Source: Butyricimonas faecalis | GTDB taxonomy: Bacteria > Bacteroidota > Bacteroidia > Bacteroidales > Marinifilaceae | DNA length: 64,000 bases | Reading direction: 5' to 3' | Assembly (NCBI RefSeq): GCF_003991565.1 | Contig: NZ_CP032819.1 | Coordinates: 2,728,001-2,792,000 of the forward strand | In this document: positions 44,541 through 53,241 of the stretch, piece after piece | Layout of the letters: every line of letters begins with the position of its first letter | How positions within the stretch are numbered: the stretch's first letter is position 1 | Program-made: the position numbers and the translations under genes | The notes under the pieces: generated by a model | Databases searched by the model: none | What the model was told of the DNA's origin: nothing | The model's input: only the letters and a program-made list of their open reading frames with translations

Positions 44541-46247
44541 TTAATTATTTCCCGGGGCTGGTAAGATCGGGGGTAAATCTCTTGACTTCTGTCTACGCTG
44601 AGTCTCGATCTTGTTTACCAGAATCATTGGAGAACTTGCCGTTACAGGCACCCAACCGGATTCTGCCCCACACTCTCCGGTAAACACGCTGGGAGTATCA
44701 CCTCCACACATGATATTAGAGAACATGGATAACGGGGTTCCGATCAAATCCACGCCGCGCACCAACTCATCCGGACGTCCATCCACGTATATTCTGTACA
44801 CTTCCAAGGGAGTCACATTAAACGAGTTCAAGCTACCACCCTCTCCCGTCAACGTGAAACCACTGGTTACCTCTTTGAAATAATATCCATATTCCTTTCC
44901 TTGTTTTTTAGCCTCCTCGATCAACATGGAACGCAACTCTGCCTCCGTATAAGGATGTGAAGTCTCTACCACCAAGTTTGATTGACGAGAAACAGGGTCG
45001 CCACCTCCAGCCGTACGTCCATGCCCGTTACTGCTAGGGAATCCATCCAAAGGCACGCGGCTCATCAAAAATTCTTTCAAAATACCATCTTTCACAACAT
45101 CTACTCGACGAGCTTTTACACCTTGATCGTCATACAAGTAGAATCCATTCAACTCGGTTCCTGCATAACGGCGCAAAGTCGGGTCGCAATACACTTGGAA
45201 TTCTGCCGGAAGAACCAACTCTCCTACTTTCTTCTTAAAAGTCTCGCCACCACCTTTCAAACGATGTCCTTCAATACGGTGACCGAAAATTTCATGGAAA
45301 AATACTCCACTAGCCGGACCGGACAAAATAGCCGGACCCGTGTAAGGATCAACAACCGGAGCATCACGCAACACGGTCAATCTCTTTACCATATCTTTAG
45401 CGTCAGCAATCATTCGGTCGTTAGACGGAAGATCTTTCGGGTCATACGCGAAATATGACATATTCAACGGCAATTCCATACCGTCCTCGGCCTTCATCGA
45501 CGCGCTGATAATGATTCGTGCATAGGTTCTATTCTGCACGACCTCGGTTCCTTCCGTATTTACAAAATAATTCCGAAGCACCCGGAACGTCAAACTAACA
45601 TCACCCGATTGTAATAACGGATATGCTTTAAACACGGCAGAAACTTCATTCAAACGTTTTTCCCAAGCTGCTTGATCAATCGCCAACTTCTCTGCAGGAA
45701 GAGGAGCCTCATAATATTTCTCCACCGGAGCAGCAGAGAACGAAGCAGCCTTATCCTCGTCAGCAACACTCACTTGGCTTTGGGTTTTTGCCTTTTGGTA
45801 AGCATCAACGGCAAAATCATACCGCTTCATCACTTCAGCCCAGATTGCCTGACGAGTTGCATCAGCACCTTTTTCATCATCCAATCCCAGATAAGCCACC
45901 CGCACATTACCGCGTTGATCCGACGGGGCACCCATGGCATTATATTTAAAATTATCCAGAGTAGTATCTCCCACCCGAATCTGTGGAACCATTGAACGAG
46001 AATGTTGTTTCACGGACATCATCGTAGCCCCGAAAGAACTCGAAATACTCACTGTCCGATCATCCATCACCCTAAAATTCATGTGGTAGGGAGGATTTTC
46101 CTGTTTCTGCAGCTCTTGCATATCAGCCGCCAACTCCTGTTTCAATAGTTGCAACAACTTATCTTGTTCCTGCGCATACAACGTATGCACCGACAACAAC
46201 GAGAAGATACAACTAATAATAATCAATCCTAATTTTTTCATTGTCAA
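44541..46247 (-). CDS. Exported TldD-family zinc metalloprotease
   Basis: 568 residues with a signal peptide (about 1-25, ends HTLYAQ). The metal site HEIFGHRIEGH (318-328) is the TldD HExxxH motif. The start of the C-terminal domain (PYTGPAILSGPASGVFF) and the Cys-containing end (SNIMCGGDTPSVFTGECGAE) match the family. TldD/TldE heterodimers finish the cleavage of partly unfolded or modified peptides (microcin B17 precursor and CcdA in E. coli). Here both partners carry signals for export, so the substrate is probably a periplasmic peptide. It is the first gene of a two-gene operon with its own promoter (46303-46332). Confidence 0.9.
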   Translation of the reverse strand: MTMKKLGLIIISCIFSLLSVHTLYAQEQDKLLQLLKQELAADMQELQKQENPPYHMNFRVMDDRTVSISSSFGATMMSVKQHSRSMVPQIRVGDTTLDNFKYNAMGAPSDQRGNVRVAYLGLDDEKGADATRQAIWAEVMKRYDFAVDAYQKAKTQSQVSVADEDKAASFSAAPVEKYYEAPLPAEKLAIDQAAWEKRLNEVSAVFKAYPLLQSGDVSLTFRVLRNYFVNTEGTEVVQNRTYARIIISASMKAEDGMELPLNMSYFAYDPKDLPSNDRMIADAKDMVKRLTVLRDAPVVDPYTGPAILSGPASGVFFHEIFGHRIEGHRLKGGGETFKKKVGELVLPAEFQVYCDPTLRRYAGTELNGFYLYDDQGVKARRVDVVKDGILKEFLMSRVPLDGFPSSNGHGRTAGGGDPVSRQSNLVVETSHPYTEAELRSMLIEEAKKQGKEYGYYFKEVTSGFTLTGEGGSLNSFNVTPLEVYRIYVDGRPDELVRGVDLIGTPLSMFSNIMCGGDTPSVFTGECGAESGWVPVTASSPMILVNKIETQRRQKSRDLPPILPAPGNN

Positions 46248-46302
46248 TTGTTTTAATCATTTAAATTTTGGATCTCTGAAGATCACGCACTAATTCTGTC
46301 AA

Positions 46303-46332
46303 CAAAATTATATTTCTCATTTTGTTATTCAA
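46303..46332 (-). promoter_or_regulatory. Promoter of the exported tldD/pmbA-like operon
   Basis: On the minus strand TTG (46332-46330), a 19-nt spacer, and TAATTTTG (46310-46303). This is among the best -33/-7 pairs in the window, ~55 nt upstream of the tldD ATG. Confidence 0.6.
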
Positions 46333-46545
46333 AATGAATTTACATTAATTCTTTGTTAATTCTTCCCTGCCAGGTTGTTAACATTGTTAATTTCAACCTC
46401 TTAAAAAAACGGTTCTAAAGGAAATTACACATGAGCTAAAACGATGTGAATTAGGCATAATTTCGAGCCACACAAAAAGAGTAACCCAATAAGAAGTTGG
46501 GGGGGGAAAATGCATACCTACATCCGGACAACTATCATGCAAGAA

Positions 46546-46575
46546 GGTGTGCATTTTAACACACCCTCTTTTTCT
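46546..46575. terminator. Hairpin at the end of the ABC/GldFG operon
   Basis: GGTGTG (46546-46551) pairs with CACACC (46560-46565). On the minus strand the hairpin reads AGGGTGTG...CACACCTTCTTG, closely similar to the hairpin beyond the third GldFG gene (62633-62656). The T-run is weak on the minus strand and better on the plus strand. The rest of the gap 46248-46601 (354 bp) shows only the tldD promoter and a G8 run at 46499-46506. Confidence 0.4.
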
Positions 46576-46601
46576 TCATTTTAGAAGATTATTTAAAAAT
46601 A

Positions 46602-48899
46602 CTATCTTCTTTTTCTTCTAAACAATAATATAACACAACCCACCACAAGCGATAGTGGGACAATCCACATGATAACAACTTTTATAGCAGAAACTCCATT
46701 TTGAGAAATCACGACTTGATTATCAGGTGGATTTACTCGACTTGCATCAACAGGGAATTCCTCGTAGGACATATTACGGAATGTTTCCGTTATTAACGTA
46801 AAATTCGAACTTCTAAACCCGGCCCTGTTCTGCGAAAGTTCCAACGTACTAATACAATCAGCATCTCCAATCACAAAAATACGTTGTTCTTTATTCTTTA
46901 CTAAACGCGTGAGGTACAACATGATCGAATTAGAACGCTCCACCTCTCCGGCATCCGGGTTTAACACTGACTTTTCATTAATAAAATCCGTCGTTTCCTT
47001 CTCGATCCAAGAACCTTTACTTGCACTAGCCAACACTTCGGTTATTTTAAATCCTTTCGTCGTGTCTATAATCTCGACCGCACAAGCCGAAGGAGTGATG
47101 ATAGAATAGCCTCTACGAAAATACTTGATATAGTTTTCTGAAACCATTGCTGCCCCTTCTTTTATGTCTGCGGCGACAATATCATCCAGATGAATCTCGG
47201 AAGGAGACACGATAATACCATCCGCGAAACGTAATCCTAATTTTTCAACAACCGGATTCATAAATTTCTGACGCTTAGGCTCTCCTAATATAAACAAATT
47301 ACCTCCTCGTGCCAGATAAGCATCAAAATTACGAAATTCTTCCTCCGTCAAACCACTACGCATATCTGCCAGTACCACAATGTCAATATCCTCCGGTACC
47401 GGTTGTCCCAATGATATTTCGCGTATCCCGAAACCACTATTTATCAATGAATAGCGGAATGTTTTATTTGATGCAAAAGTCCCGTATCCTTTTTCTCCCA
47501 AATCCATGCCACTTCTCTCCTTATGTCCCGTAACAAAACCGACCACGGGAGCCTCTTGAAGTAAAGTTTTTAACGCTGTAGAGATTTGTGCTTCATAAGG
47601 ATAAATGCTATTATCTTGATAAATACGCAAAATAGCCTTTTTCCCATTCGCGGCAGTAATCACCCGGGCAAACCGACCATTTTCTCCCGAAATATCATCT
47701 TTCTTCAATACCTCGTCCAAAGATAGAAAACGTTTAGGATTGTATCCCGAATAGCGACATTTATCCTCCACGATCTGTTCTAAGGTCATCGTATCGTAAT
47801 CAGCCCTCGCGTAAGGCATATATCCTTTCGCATAATAATAGACGTACTCGAGTTTTATTTCTGGTTTAAACCGTAAATATTGCTCAAATTGGGCGATATC
47901 ATCAATTCTATTTCTCGGGGCGCCCCGATCATAGGTCTCATCCAAATAATTCACGTAAGTCGTAATGGACAGATCTCCCTTTAATTGTTCAAGAATCTGC
48001 TGACTTTCCTCGGTCAACGTGTTTATTTTGGTAGCCGTTGAATCATAATAAATACTGAATTTGGGTAAGGACGAAATGTAGCCTAAGGTCAACGTGATTA
48101 ACAACACGAAGCCGTATTTCAACGAGGTTTTCCACTTATTCAATCGTAGACGTTCTCCCTGCAACTTAATCACAGAAAATCCCAAGAACATGAAAATCAC
48201 TAAAATGAAATATAACGTATCCTTGGAACTGATCATCCCGTCAATGAACACCTTCGAGCGTCCGGATATAGCCAACCAATAGGTGATATCCCGAACAAAA
48301 TCATATTCTTGTCCGACACCACCGATGAAATTCAAGATAGCAAGAATAGCCAACGTTCCCACCACGGCAACAACCTGATATTTCGTGATTGTCGACATGA
48401 ATAGCCCGATGGCCCCGTATGCCAGAACCGTCAAGAAAACACCCAACACGCCGGTTAACATCAACAGAACATCTGGAGCCTGCACGGAAACACACGTACT
48501 GATAAGTGGCCCCATCAAAATCACGCACAAGAGTAAAGCGTAAACCACTACGGCCAAGAATTTACCTAGAATAATCTGCAAATTCGACACCGGTGATGAA
48601 TACAATAATTTTATGGATCCGCTGCTCAATTCACGACTCATCAATCCCATCGTGAATAACGGGATATAGAGATACAAGTTCTCCAACAGATTGGAAAGAA
48701 TCCCCGAATATCCACTAAATAAAGAGAGTGTGACCGCGAACACCCGATAACCCAACTCTTGGTTTCTAAGTTGTAAAGCAAGGGCATCGCTATACGCCAT
48801 ACCTACCTGGAAACTAAAAACAATCAAGATAAGCCATGCAATAGGAGAGAAAAACAGAACTCGAAGCTCTGATTTTGTAATCCGTATAATCGTTCTCAT
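46602..48899 (-). CDS. GldF-GldG-like fusion: ABC-2 permease with Gldg auxiliary domain (copy 1)
   Basis: A 765-residue inner-membrane protein. Residues ~1-245 are an ABC-2 permease with six helices (VLFFSPIAWLILIVFSFQVG; LMSRELSSGSIKLLYSSPVS coupling segment). After a seventh helix (about 257-275), residues ~285-735 are the extracytoplasmic Gldg/IFT52-like auxiliary domain (EESQQILEQLKGDLSITTYV, DIDIVVLADMRSGLTEEEFR). A C-terminal helix (about 740-758) ends in RRKRR. In gliding flavobacteria GldF and GldG are separate proteins that form an ABC transporter with GldA; here they are fused. It is paired with the ATPase encoded 45 bp upstream. The substrate is unknown; no other gliding genes are present. 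Confidence 0.87.
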   Translation of the reverse strand: MRTIIRITKSELRVLFFSPIAWLILIVFSFQVGMAYSDALALQLRNQELGYRVFAVTLSLFSGYSGILSNLLENLYLYIPLFTMGLMSRELSSGSIKLLYSSPVSNLQIILGKFLAVVVYALLLCVILMGPLISTCVSVQAPDVLLMLTGVLGVFLTVLAYGAIGLFMSTITKYQVVAVVGTLAILAILNFIGGVGQEYDFVRDITYWLAISGRSKVFIDGMISSKDTLYFILVIFMFLGFSVIKLQGERLRLNKWKTSLKYGFVLLITLTLGYISSLPKFSIYYDSTATKINTLTEESQQILEQLKGDLSITTYVNYLDETYDRGAPRNRIDDIAQFEQYLRFKPEIKLEYVYYYAKGYMPYARADYDTMTLEQIVEDKCRYSGYNPKRFLSLDEVLKKDDISGENGRFARVITAANGKKAILRIYQDNSIYPYEAQISTALKTLLQEAPVVGFVTGHKERSGMDLGEKGYGTFASNKTFRYSLINSGFGIREISLGQPVPEDIDIVVLADMRSGLTEEEFRNFDAYLARGGNLFILGEPKRQKFMNPVVEKLGLRFADGIIVSPSEIHLDDIVAADIKEGAAMVSENYIKYFRRGYSIITPSACAVEIIDTTKGFKITEVLASASKGSWIEKETTDFINEKSVLNPDAGEVERSNSIMLYLTRLVKNKEQRIFVIGDADCISTLELSQNRAGFRSSNFTLITETFRNMSYEEFPVDASRVNPPDNQVVISQNGVSAIKVVIMWIVPLSLVVGCVILLFRRKRR

Positions 48900-48944
48900 T
48901 CTTATAATCTTTTTAAATAACGTATTATCATATCAATACCCGTT

Positions 48945-49871
48945 TCACGCATCCTTTCCGGACAACTTGGCAAACACTTTATCCAATGATTCCTTTTCCA
49001 AGGATATCTCCCGTAAATGCCAGTGATTCGAGACGGCCTGTTTTACCACTCGTCCAATAATCGAATCATCCCCCCTAAAGTGTAAACGAATACGGGTATT
49101 CGTCAGCCGCTCCACCCGCACGACTCCCTCTATTTTCATCAACTCTTCCGAAGAAGGGGCGTTGTGCATAATCGTAAGTAAAGCACTGGGAGACATGTAC
49201 GTGTTGAAAGCATTAATCGTACCTTCAAACACTTTCTGCCCGTGTTCGATCATCATGATATAGTCACAAACGGCTTGCACCTCAGGCAATATGTGAGTCG
49301 AAATTAAAACAGCCCGATCCTTCGCTATTTCTCGAATCAAACGTCGAACTTCCACAATTTGATTCGGATCGAGCCCGTTGGTCGGTTCATCAAGAATCAC
49401 GAATAAAGGGTTGTGAATAATCGCTTGTGCAATCCCGACACGTTGTTGGTATCCCCCAGAAAGATTCCGAATTTGTCGTTTACTGAAATGTGTTATCCCA
49501 CATTTTTCTTTAGCCCTCTCCATCGCTTTAGGTATCTCTTTTTTAGGCATCAATCGGATATCCGCGCAATGATACAAATATTCGTCCACCGTCATTTCCG
49601 TGTGAAGAGGAGCTTTCTGAGGTAAAAAACCGATAAACTTTTTCGCCTCGATCGGATGCTCTCTTAGATTAATACCATTAATAAAAACATCCCCTTCCGT
49701 TTGTGTTAACACGTTGCAGATAATATTCATCGTCGTGGATTTACCCGCTCCATTAGAACCCAATAATCCAAACACGCCATTCTCTTTTATCTCGAAATTG
49801 ATATCTCGAATAGCCCAATCCACACTATATTTATGAGATAGATGTTTAACCTCCACTATTTTATTTAACAT
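48945..49871 (-). CDS. ABC transporter ATP-binding protein, GldA-like (copy 1)
   Basis: 308 residues. Walker A GLLGSNGAGKST (about 37-48), signature LSGGYQQRVGIAQ (about 137-149), Walker B FVILDEPTNGLDP (about 157-169) and switch His in STHILPE. The C-terminal ~80 residues (SPSALLTIMHNAPSSEELMK onwards) are the DUF4162-like/GldA regulatory tail. It drives the GldFG fusion encoded immediately downstream. It is closely related to the ATPase at 52234-53160, so the ATPase/GldFG unit has been duplicated in tandem. Confidence 0.95.
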   Translation of the reverse strand: MLNKIVEVKHLSHKYSVDWAIRDINFEIKENGVFGLLGSNGAGKSTTMNIICNVLTQTEGDVFINGINLREHPIEAKKFIGFLPQKAPLHTEMTVDEYLYHCADIRLMPKKEIPKAMERAKEKCGITHFSKRQIRNLSGGYQQRVGIAQAIIHNPLFVILDEPTNGLDPNQIVEVRRLIREIAKDRAVLISTHILPEVQAVCDYIMMIEHGQKVFEGTINAFNTYMSPSALLTIMHNAPSSEELMKIEGVVRVERLTNTRIRLHFRGDDSIIGRVVKQAVSNHWHLREISLEKESLDKVFAKLSGKDA

Positions 49872-49910
49872 ACATTCGAATTTTAATGTGAAAACATATC
49901 TTCTATAGCC

Positions 49911-52232
49911 CTATTTACGTTGTCTTCTATATATGATCGAAATACCCGAAATCGCAAGGAAGAGAGGGAAGAGTACCATAAAAAACAATTTAATCCAAAA
50001 TCTCCAGCCAGAAGATAGATCAATACGATTATCTATCGCCGCAATACGTTCTGTATCTATCGGGAATACATCATTTGAAAGCCAACGGAATGAACCAGAA
50101 ATAATCCCCATATTATTCACTTCCATTCCTGGACGTGATAATCCGAATTCCTCATTCGTGATAAAATCGCTATCACCCGAAACCACGATACGCTGTTCCT
50201 TATCACCCACTTTACGTCTTAAATAAATCAATGTCGCATAAACACCTTCCTTCTCTCCGGCCTCTGCATTGCAAATGAAATCACCATCTACGAGATCTTT
50301 CGTTTCATATTCAATCCAAGCCTTGTCGCTCGTTTCCAACACGGGATAAACTTCGAAATCCTTCACCTCCGAATAGTCCAATGCCAGGGATGAAGGCACC
50401 GATACGCCATATCCGAAATCACGCATAGTGGCAAATATCGAATGTTTTTCAACAGCTTCCTCCGTGTAGGTGGTTCTCAAAACAACCGGGGAATTTAACT
50501 CGTTCGGACAAGCCAATACTCCATCCGAAAAACGAACTCCTAAAGAGGCTGTCAATCGATTCATGTTTTCACTTCTTCCATACTCTCCTAGAATCATCAT
50601 GTTCCCTCCTCTTGCCATAAAATCCTTCACGTTAGCTAGTGCTTTTTCCGATAAAGGCTCTCGCAAATCTGAAATAACGAGCACGGAAATATCATCTGAT
50701 ACTTTTTCGTTATCCAAATCAATCTCTCGCGTGTCAAAACCTTGATTCAACAACGAATTACGGAACCACAAATCTTTTGCGAATAAATAGAAACCACGTC
50801 CCCCGTAATTATTAATACTCCGCGAACCGTATCCCTTAGAAAACGCAACCATCGGAGCTTTAGCCACAAAACGCTTCAACATGGCAGTGATTTCGGTTTC
50901 ACGCGGATGACGCTGGTTATCATTAAATAATCGTAAAAACGCTTTTTTACCGTCTTTTTGTTCCGCAACACGAACGAACTGATATCCTTCACCACTTAAA
51001 TCAACAATCTTGTCAATCTCCTCCGGAGATTTAAACATCTTAAAATTCAAATCGCTAATTTTACAAAGAGCCTTAGCACGCTCTTCATCCGTCATATTCG
51101 GGTACTGCGCGTCAAGATCCGGATTATTTGCATGATGATAATAATACACGTATTTCATCTTGATATCCGGTTTGAAACGTACATAGTGTTCAAATCGTTC
51201 AAAATCCCAGTTACGGTTAAAAGGTAATCCAGCAAAATAATCCGGAGCTAAAATATTCACGTATGTCGTAATTGTGAGCGGTTGAGTTAATTTTTTCATC
51301 ACCTCCTGGCTCTCCGGAGACAACGTGTTGCTTTTCGTGTAAGTTCCGTCATAATACAACTTTGCTTCTGGCAAAGAAGTCAAATAGCCCAACAATAATG
51401 CCGTTACAATAATCGTACTATATTTTAAAATTTTCGTGCGCAAGGACATGATCTTCTTCTCCGTGTTTAATTTCAATACAGAGAGCGAAAGGAACAATCC
51501 GATTACAATTAAGAAGTACATCACATCCGCGCTAGGCAATAACCCCTCAATAAAGGAAATCGCACGTCCATAGATGGACAACCAAAAAGTAATATCCCGA
51601 ACAAAATCAATATTTTGACCAACATCCCCGATAAAATTCAAGACGGCTAAAACGGCCAAAGTACCCACTGCCGCCACCACCTGATAAGCCGTAAGTGTCG
51701 ACATAAACAATCCGATTGCCGAATAAGCCAAGATTAAAAGATAAATTCCCAACATTCCAACCAAAAGCATGGAGATTTGGAAATTTTCAACTGTCAGCCA
51801 AGAGAAAAGTACGTTCAACCCGATAATACTCATCAAAGCTGCACCGTAACACATCATAGCTAAATATTTCCCCAATATAATCGAAGAGTTTTTCACCGGA
51901 GAGGAATATAACAATTTGATTGAACCCGATTGGTACTCACGGCTCATCAAGCCCATTGTGATCAACGGAATGTATAAATAAAGATTACGTAAAATCGGTT
52001 TCAGAATACCCGTCATCCAACTATTATAAATCGCCGATGACACATTCCATAATTCGCGATCCAACGATTGGGCTCTTAGCTGATTATCAAACACGTTTGC
52101 ATAATCATACCCTATCAACAAGGCAAAAATAATCAACACCAACCAAGCTACAGGAGAATAGAACATAGAACTCAGTTCTATCTTAGCCACCCTAAACGTC
52201 TGTCTTATATTATTATTTAATTTCATATTCAC
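49911..52232 (-). CDS. GldF-GldG-like fusion: ABC-2 permease with Gldg auxiliary domain (copy 2)
   Basis: A 773-residue paralogue of 46602-48899 with the same layout: permease part (MFYSPVAWLVLIIFALLIGY; LMSREYQSGSIKLLYSSPVK), a helix at about 264-282, then the Gldg domain (ESQEVMKKLTQPLTITTYVN; DISVLVISDLREPLSEKALA) and a C-terminal helix ending in YRRQRK. The start lies 1 bp beyond the stop of its ATPase gene, so the two are translationally coupled. The motif HYVRFKPDIKMKYVYYYHH in the auxiliary domain recurs in all three copies in this window. Confidence 0.87.
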   Translation of the reverse strand: MNMKLNNNIRQTFRVAKIELSSMFYSPVAWLVLIIFALLIGYDYANVFDNQLRAQSLDRELWNVSSAIYNSWMTGILKPILRNLYLYIPLITMGLMSREYQSGSIKLLYSSPVKNSSIILGKYLAMMCYGAALMSIIGLNVLFSWLTVENFQISMLLVGMLGIYLLILAYSAIGLFMSTLTAYQVVAAVGTLAVLAVLNFIGDVGQNIDFVRDITFWLSIYGRAISFIEGLLPSADVMYFLIVIGLFLSLSVLKLNTEKKIMSLRTKILKYSTIIVTALLLGYLTSLPEAKLYYDGTYTKSNTLSPESQEVMKKLTQPLTITTYVNILAPDYFAGLPFNRNWDFERFEHYVRFKPDIKMKYVYYYHHANNPDLDAQYPNMTDEERAKALCKISDLNFKMFKSPEEIDKIVDLSGEGYQFVRVAEQKDGKKAFLRLFNDNQRHPRETEITAMLKRFVAKAPMVAFSKGYGSRSINNYGGRGFYLFAKDLWFRNSLLNQGFDTREIDLDNEKVSDDISVLVISDLREPLSEKALANVKDFMARGGNMMILGEYGRSENMNRLTASLGVRFSDGVLACPNELNSPVVLRTTYTEEAVEKHSIFATMRDFGYGVSVPSSLALDYSEVKDFEVYPVLETSDKAWIEYETKDLVDGDFICNAEAGEKEGVYATLIYLRRKVGDKEQRIVVSGDSDFITNEEFGLSRPGMEVNNMGIISGSFRWLSNDVFPIDTERIAAIDNRIDLSSGWRFWIKLFFMVLFPLFLAISGISIIYRRQRK

Positions 52233-52233
52233 G

Positions 52234-53160
52234 CTACTTTACTTTTCCGGATAATTGTGCAAAAATCTGATCCAAACTACACCTTTCAACCACAAGTTCC
52301 TTCAAATCCCAATCATTCATCACGCTCTCTTCAATATATTTTTCGGTGATTGTATTATCCTCATTAAAAAATATTCTAAAACGTTTTTCCGACAACGCCT
52401 CCACGCCCTTGTTCGGAGCCAACCGGGCAAGCACTTCTTTCCCCGGAGAATGATTCAACTCAATAACGAAACTATCGGGAGCGATATAATTATCAAAATC
52501 TTCCATAGACCCGGAAAACACCAAATGGCCGTTATCAATCATTTTTATATCATTACATATCGCTTGAACTTCAGACAATATATGGGTGGACAATAACACG
52601 GAATGTTCCTCCGCGATCTCTCGAATCAGGTTACGAATGTCAACAATTTGATTCGGGTCCAACCCATTCGTCGGCTCATCCAACACCACAAAACTTGGAT
52701 TATGAACGATGGCCTGTGCGATGCCTACCCGCTGTTGATATCCACCAGAAAGATTCTTGATCAAACGATCACGAAAATGCGTGATCGAACAACGCTCCAA
52801 GGCTATATCAACAGCCTTATTCACTTCCGATTTATCCATCAAGCGCAAAAAAGCCGCATTCCGTAAATATTCCTCCACCGTCAAATCCGTGTACAAGGGA
52901 GGCTGCTGAGGCAAAAAACCAATATACTTTTTAGCCTCTACAGGATTTTCTCGTAAATTAATGCCATTAATAAAAACTTCCCCTTCCGTCTGATTCAAAA
53001 CCCCACAAATAATATTCATCGTAGTTGATTTGCCGGCTCCATTGGACCCCAACAAACCCATCACCCCCTTTTTAGTGATATCAAAACTAATATCTTTTAT
53101 CGCCCATTGCACGCTATAGCGATGAGACAGATTTTTTACTGATACAATCGAACTTCCCAT
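52234..53160 (-). CDS. ABC transporter ATP-binding protein, GldA-like (copy 2)
   Basis: ~308 residues from ATG 53160 (MGSSIVSVKNLSHRYSVQWA). The frame is open to 53202, but that stretch overlaps a strong intergenic hairpin (53180-53216) and would add a non-conserved leader. Walker A GLLGSNGAGKST, signature LSGGYQQRVGIAQ, Walker B FVVLDEPTNGLDP, switch STHILSE. It follows the PKD-like gene of SusCD locus 3 on the same strand, so the transporter may be the last module of that locus. Confidence 0.94.
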   Translation of the reverse strand: MGSSIVSVKNLSHRYSVQWAIKDISFDITKKGVMGLLGSNGAGKSTTMNIICGVLNQTEGEVFINGINLRENPVEAKKYIGFLPQQPPLYTDLTVEEYLRNAAFLRLMDKSEVNKAVDIALERCSITHFRDRLIKNLSGGYQQRVGIAQAIVHNPSFVVLDEPTNGLDPNQIVDIRNLIREIAEEHSVLLSTHILSEVQAICNDIKMIDNGHLVFSGSMEDFDNYIAPDSFVIELNHSPGKEVLARLAPNKGVEALSEKRFRIFFNEDNTITEKYIEESVMNDWDLKELVVERCSLDQIFAQLSGKVK

Positions 53161-53179
53161 ATTTATTTTTTCATTAAGG

Positions 53180-53216
53180 ACTTTCCTTGCAAGCACATAC
53201 AACCTGCAAGGAAAGT
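53180..53216. other. 12-bp perfect hairpin between the SusCD locus 3 genes and the ABC genes
   Basis: ACTTTCCTTGCA (53180-53191) and TGCAAGGAAAGT (53205-53216) are exact reverse complements with a 13-nt loop, 26 bp after the PKD-like stop. On the minus strand no T-run follows. It may be a 3'-end stabiliser or partial attenuator that lowers expression of the ABC genes relative to SusCD. Confidence 0.6.
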
Positions 53217-53241
53217 GTATTCCTTATCTATTTATCTTTGA

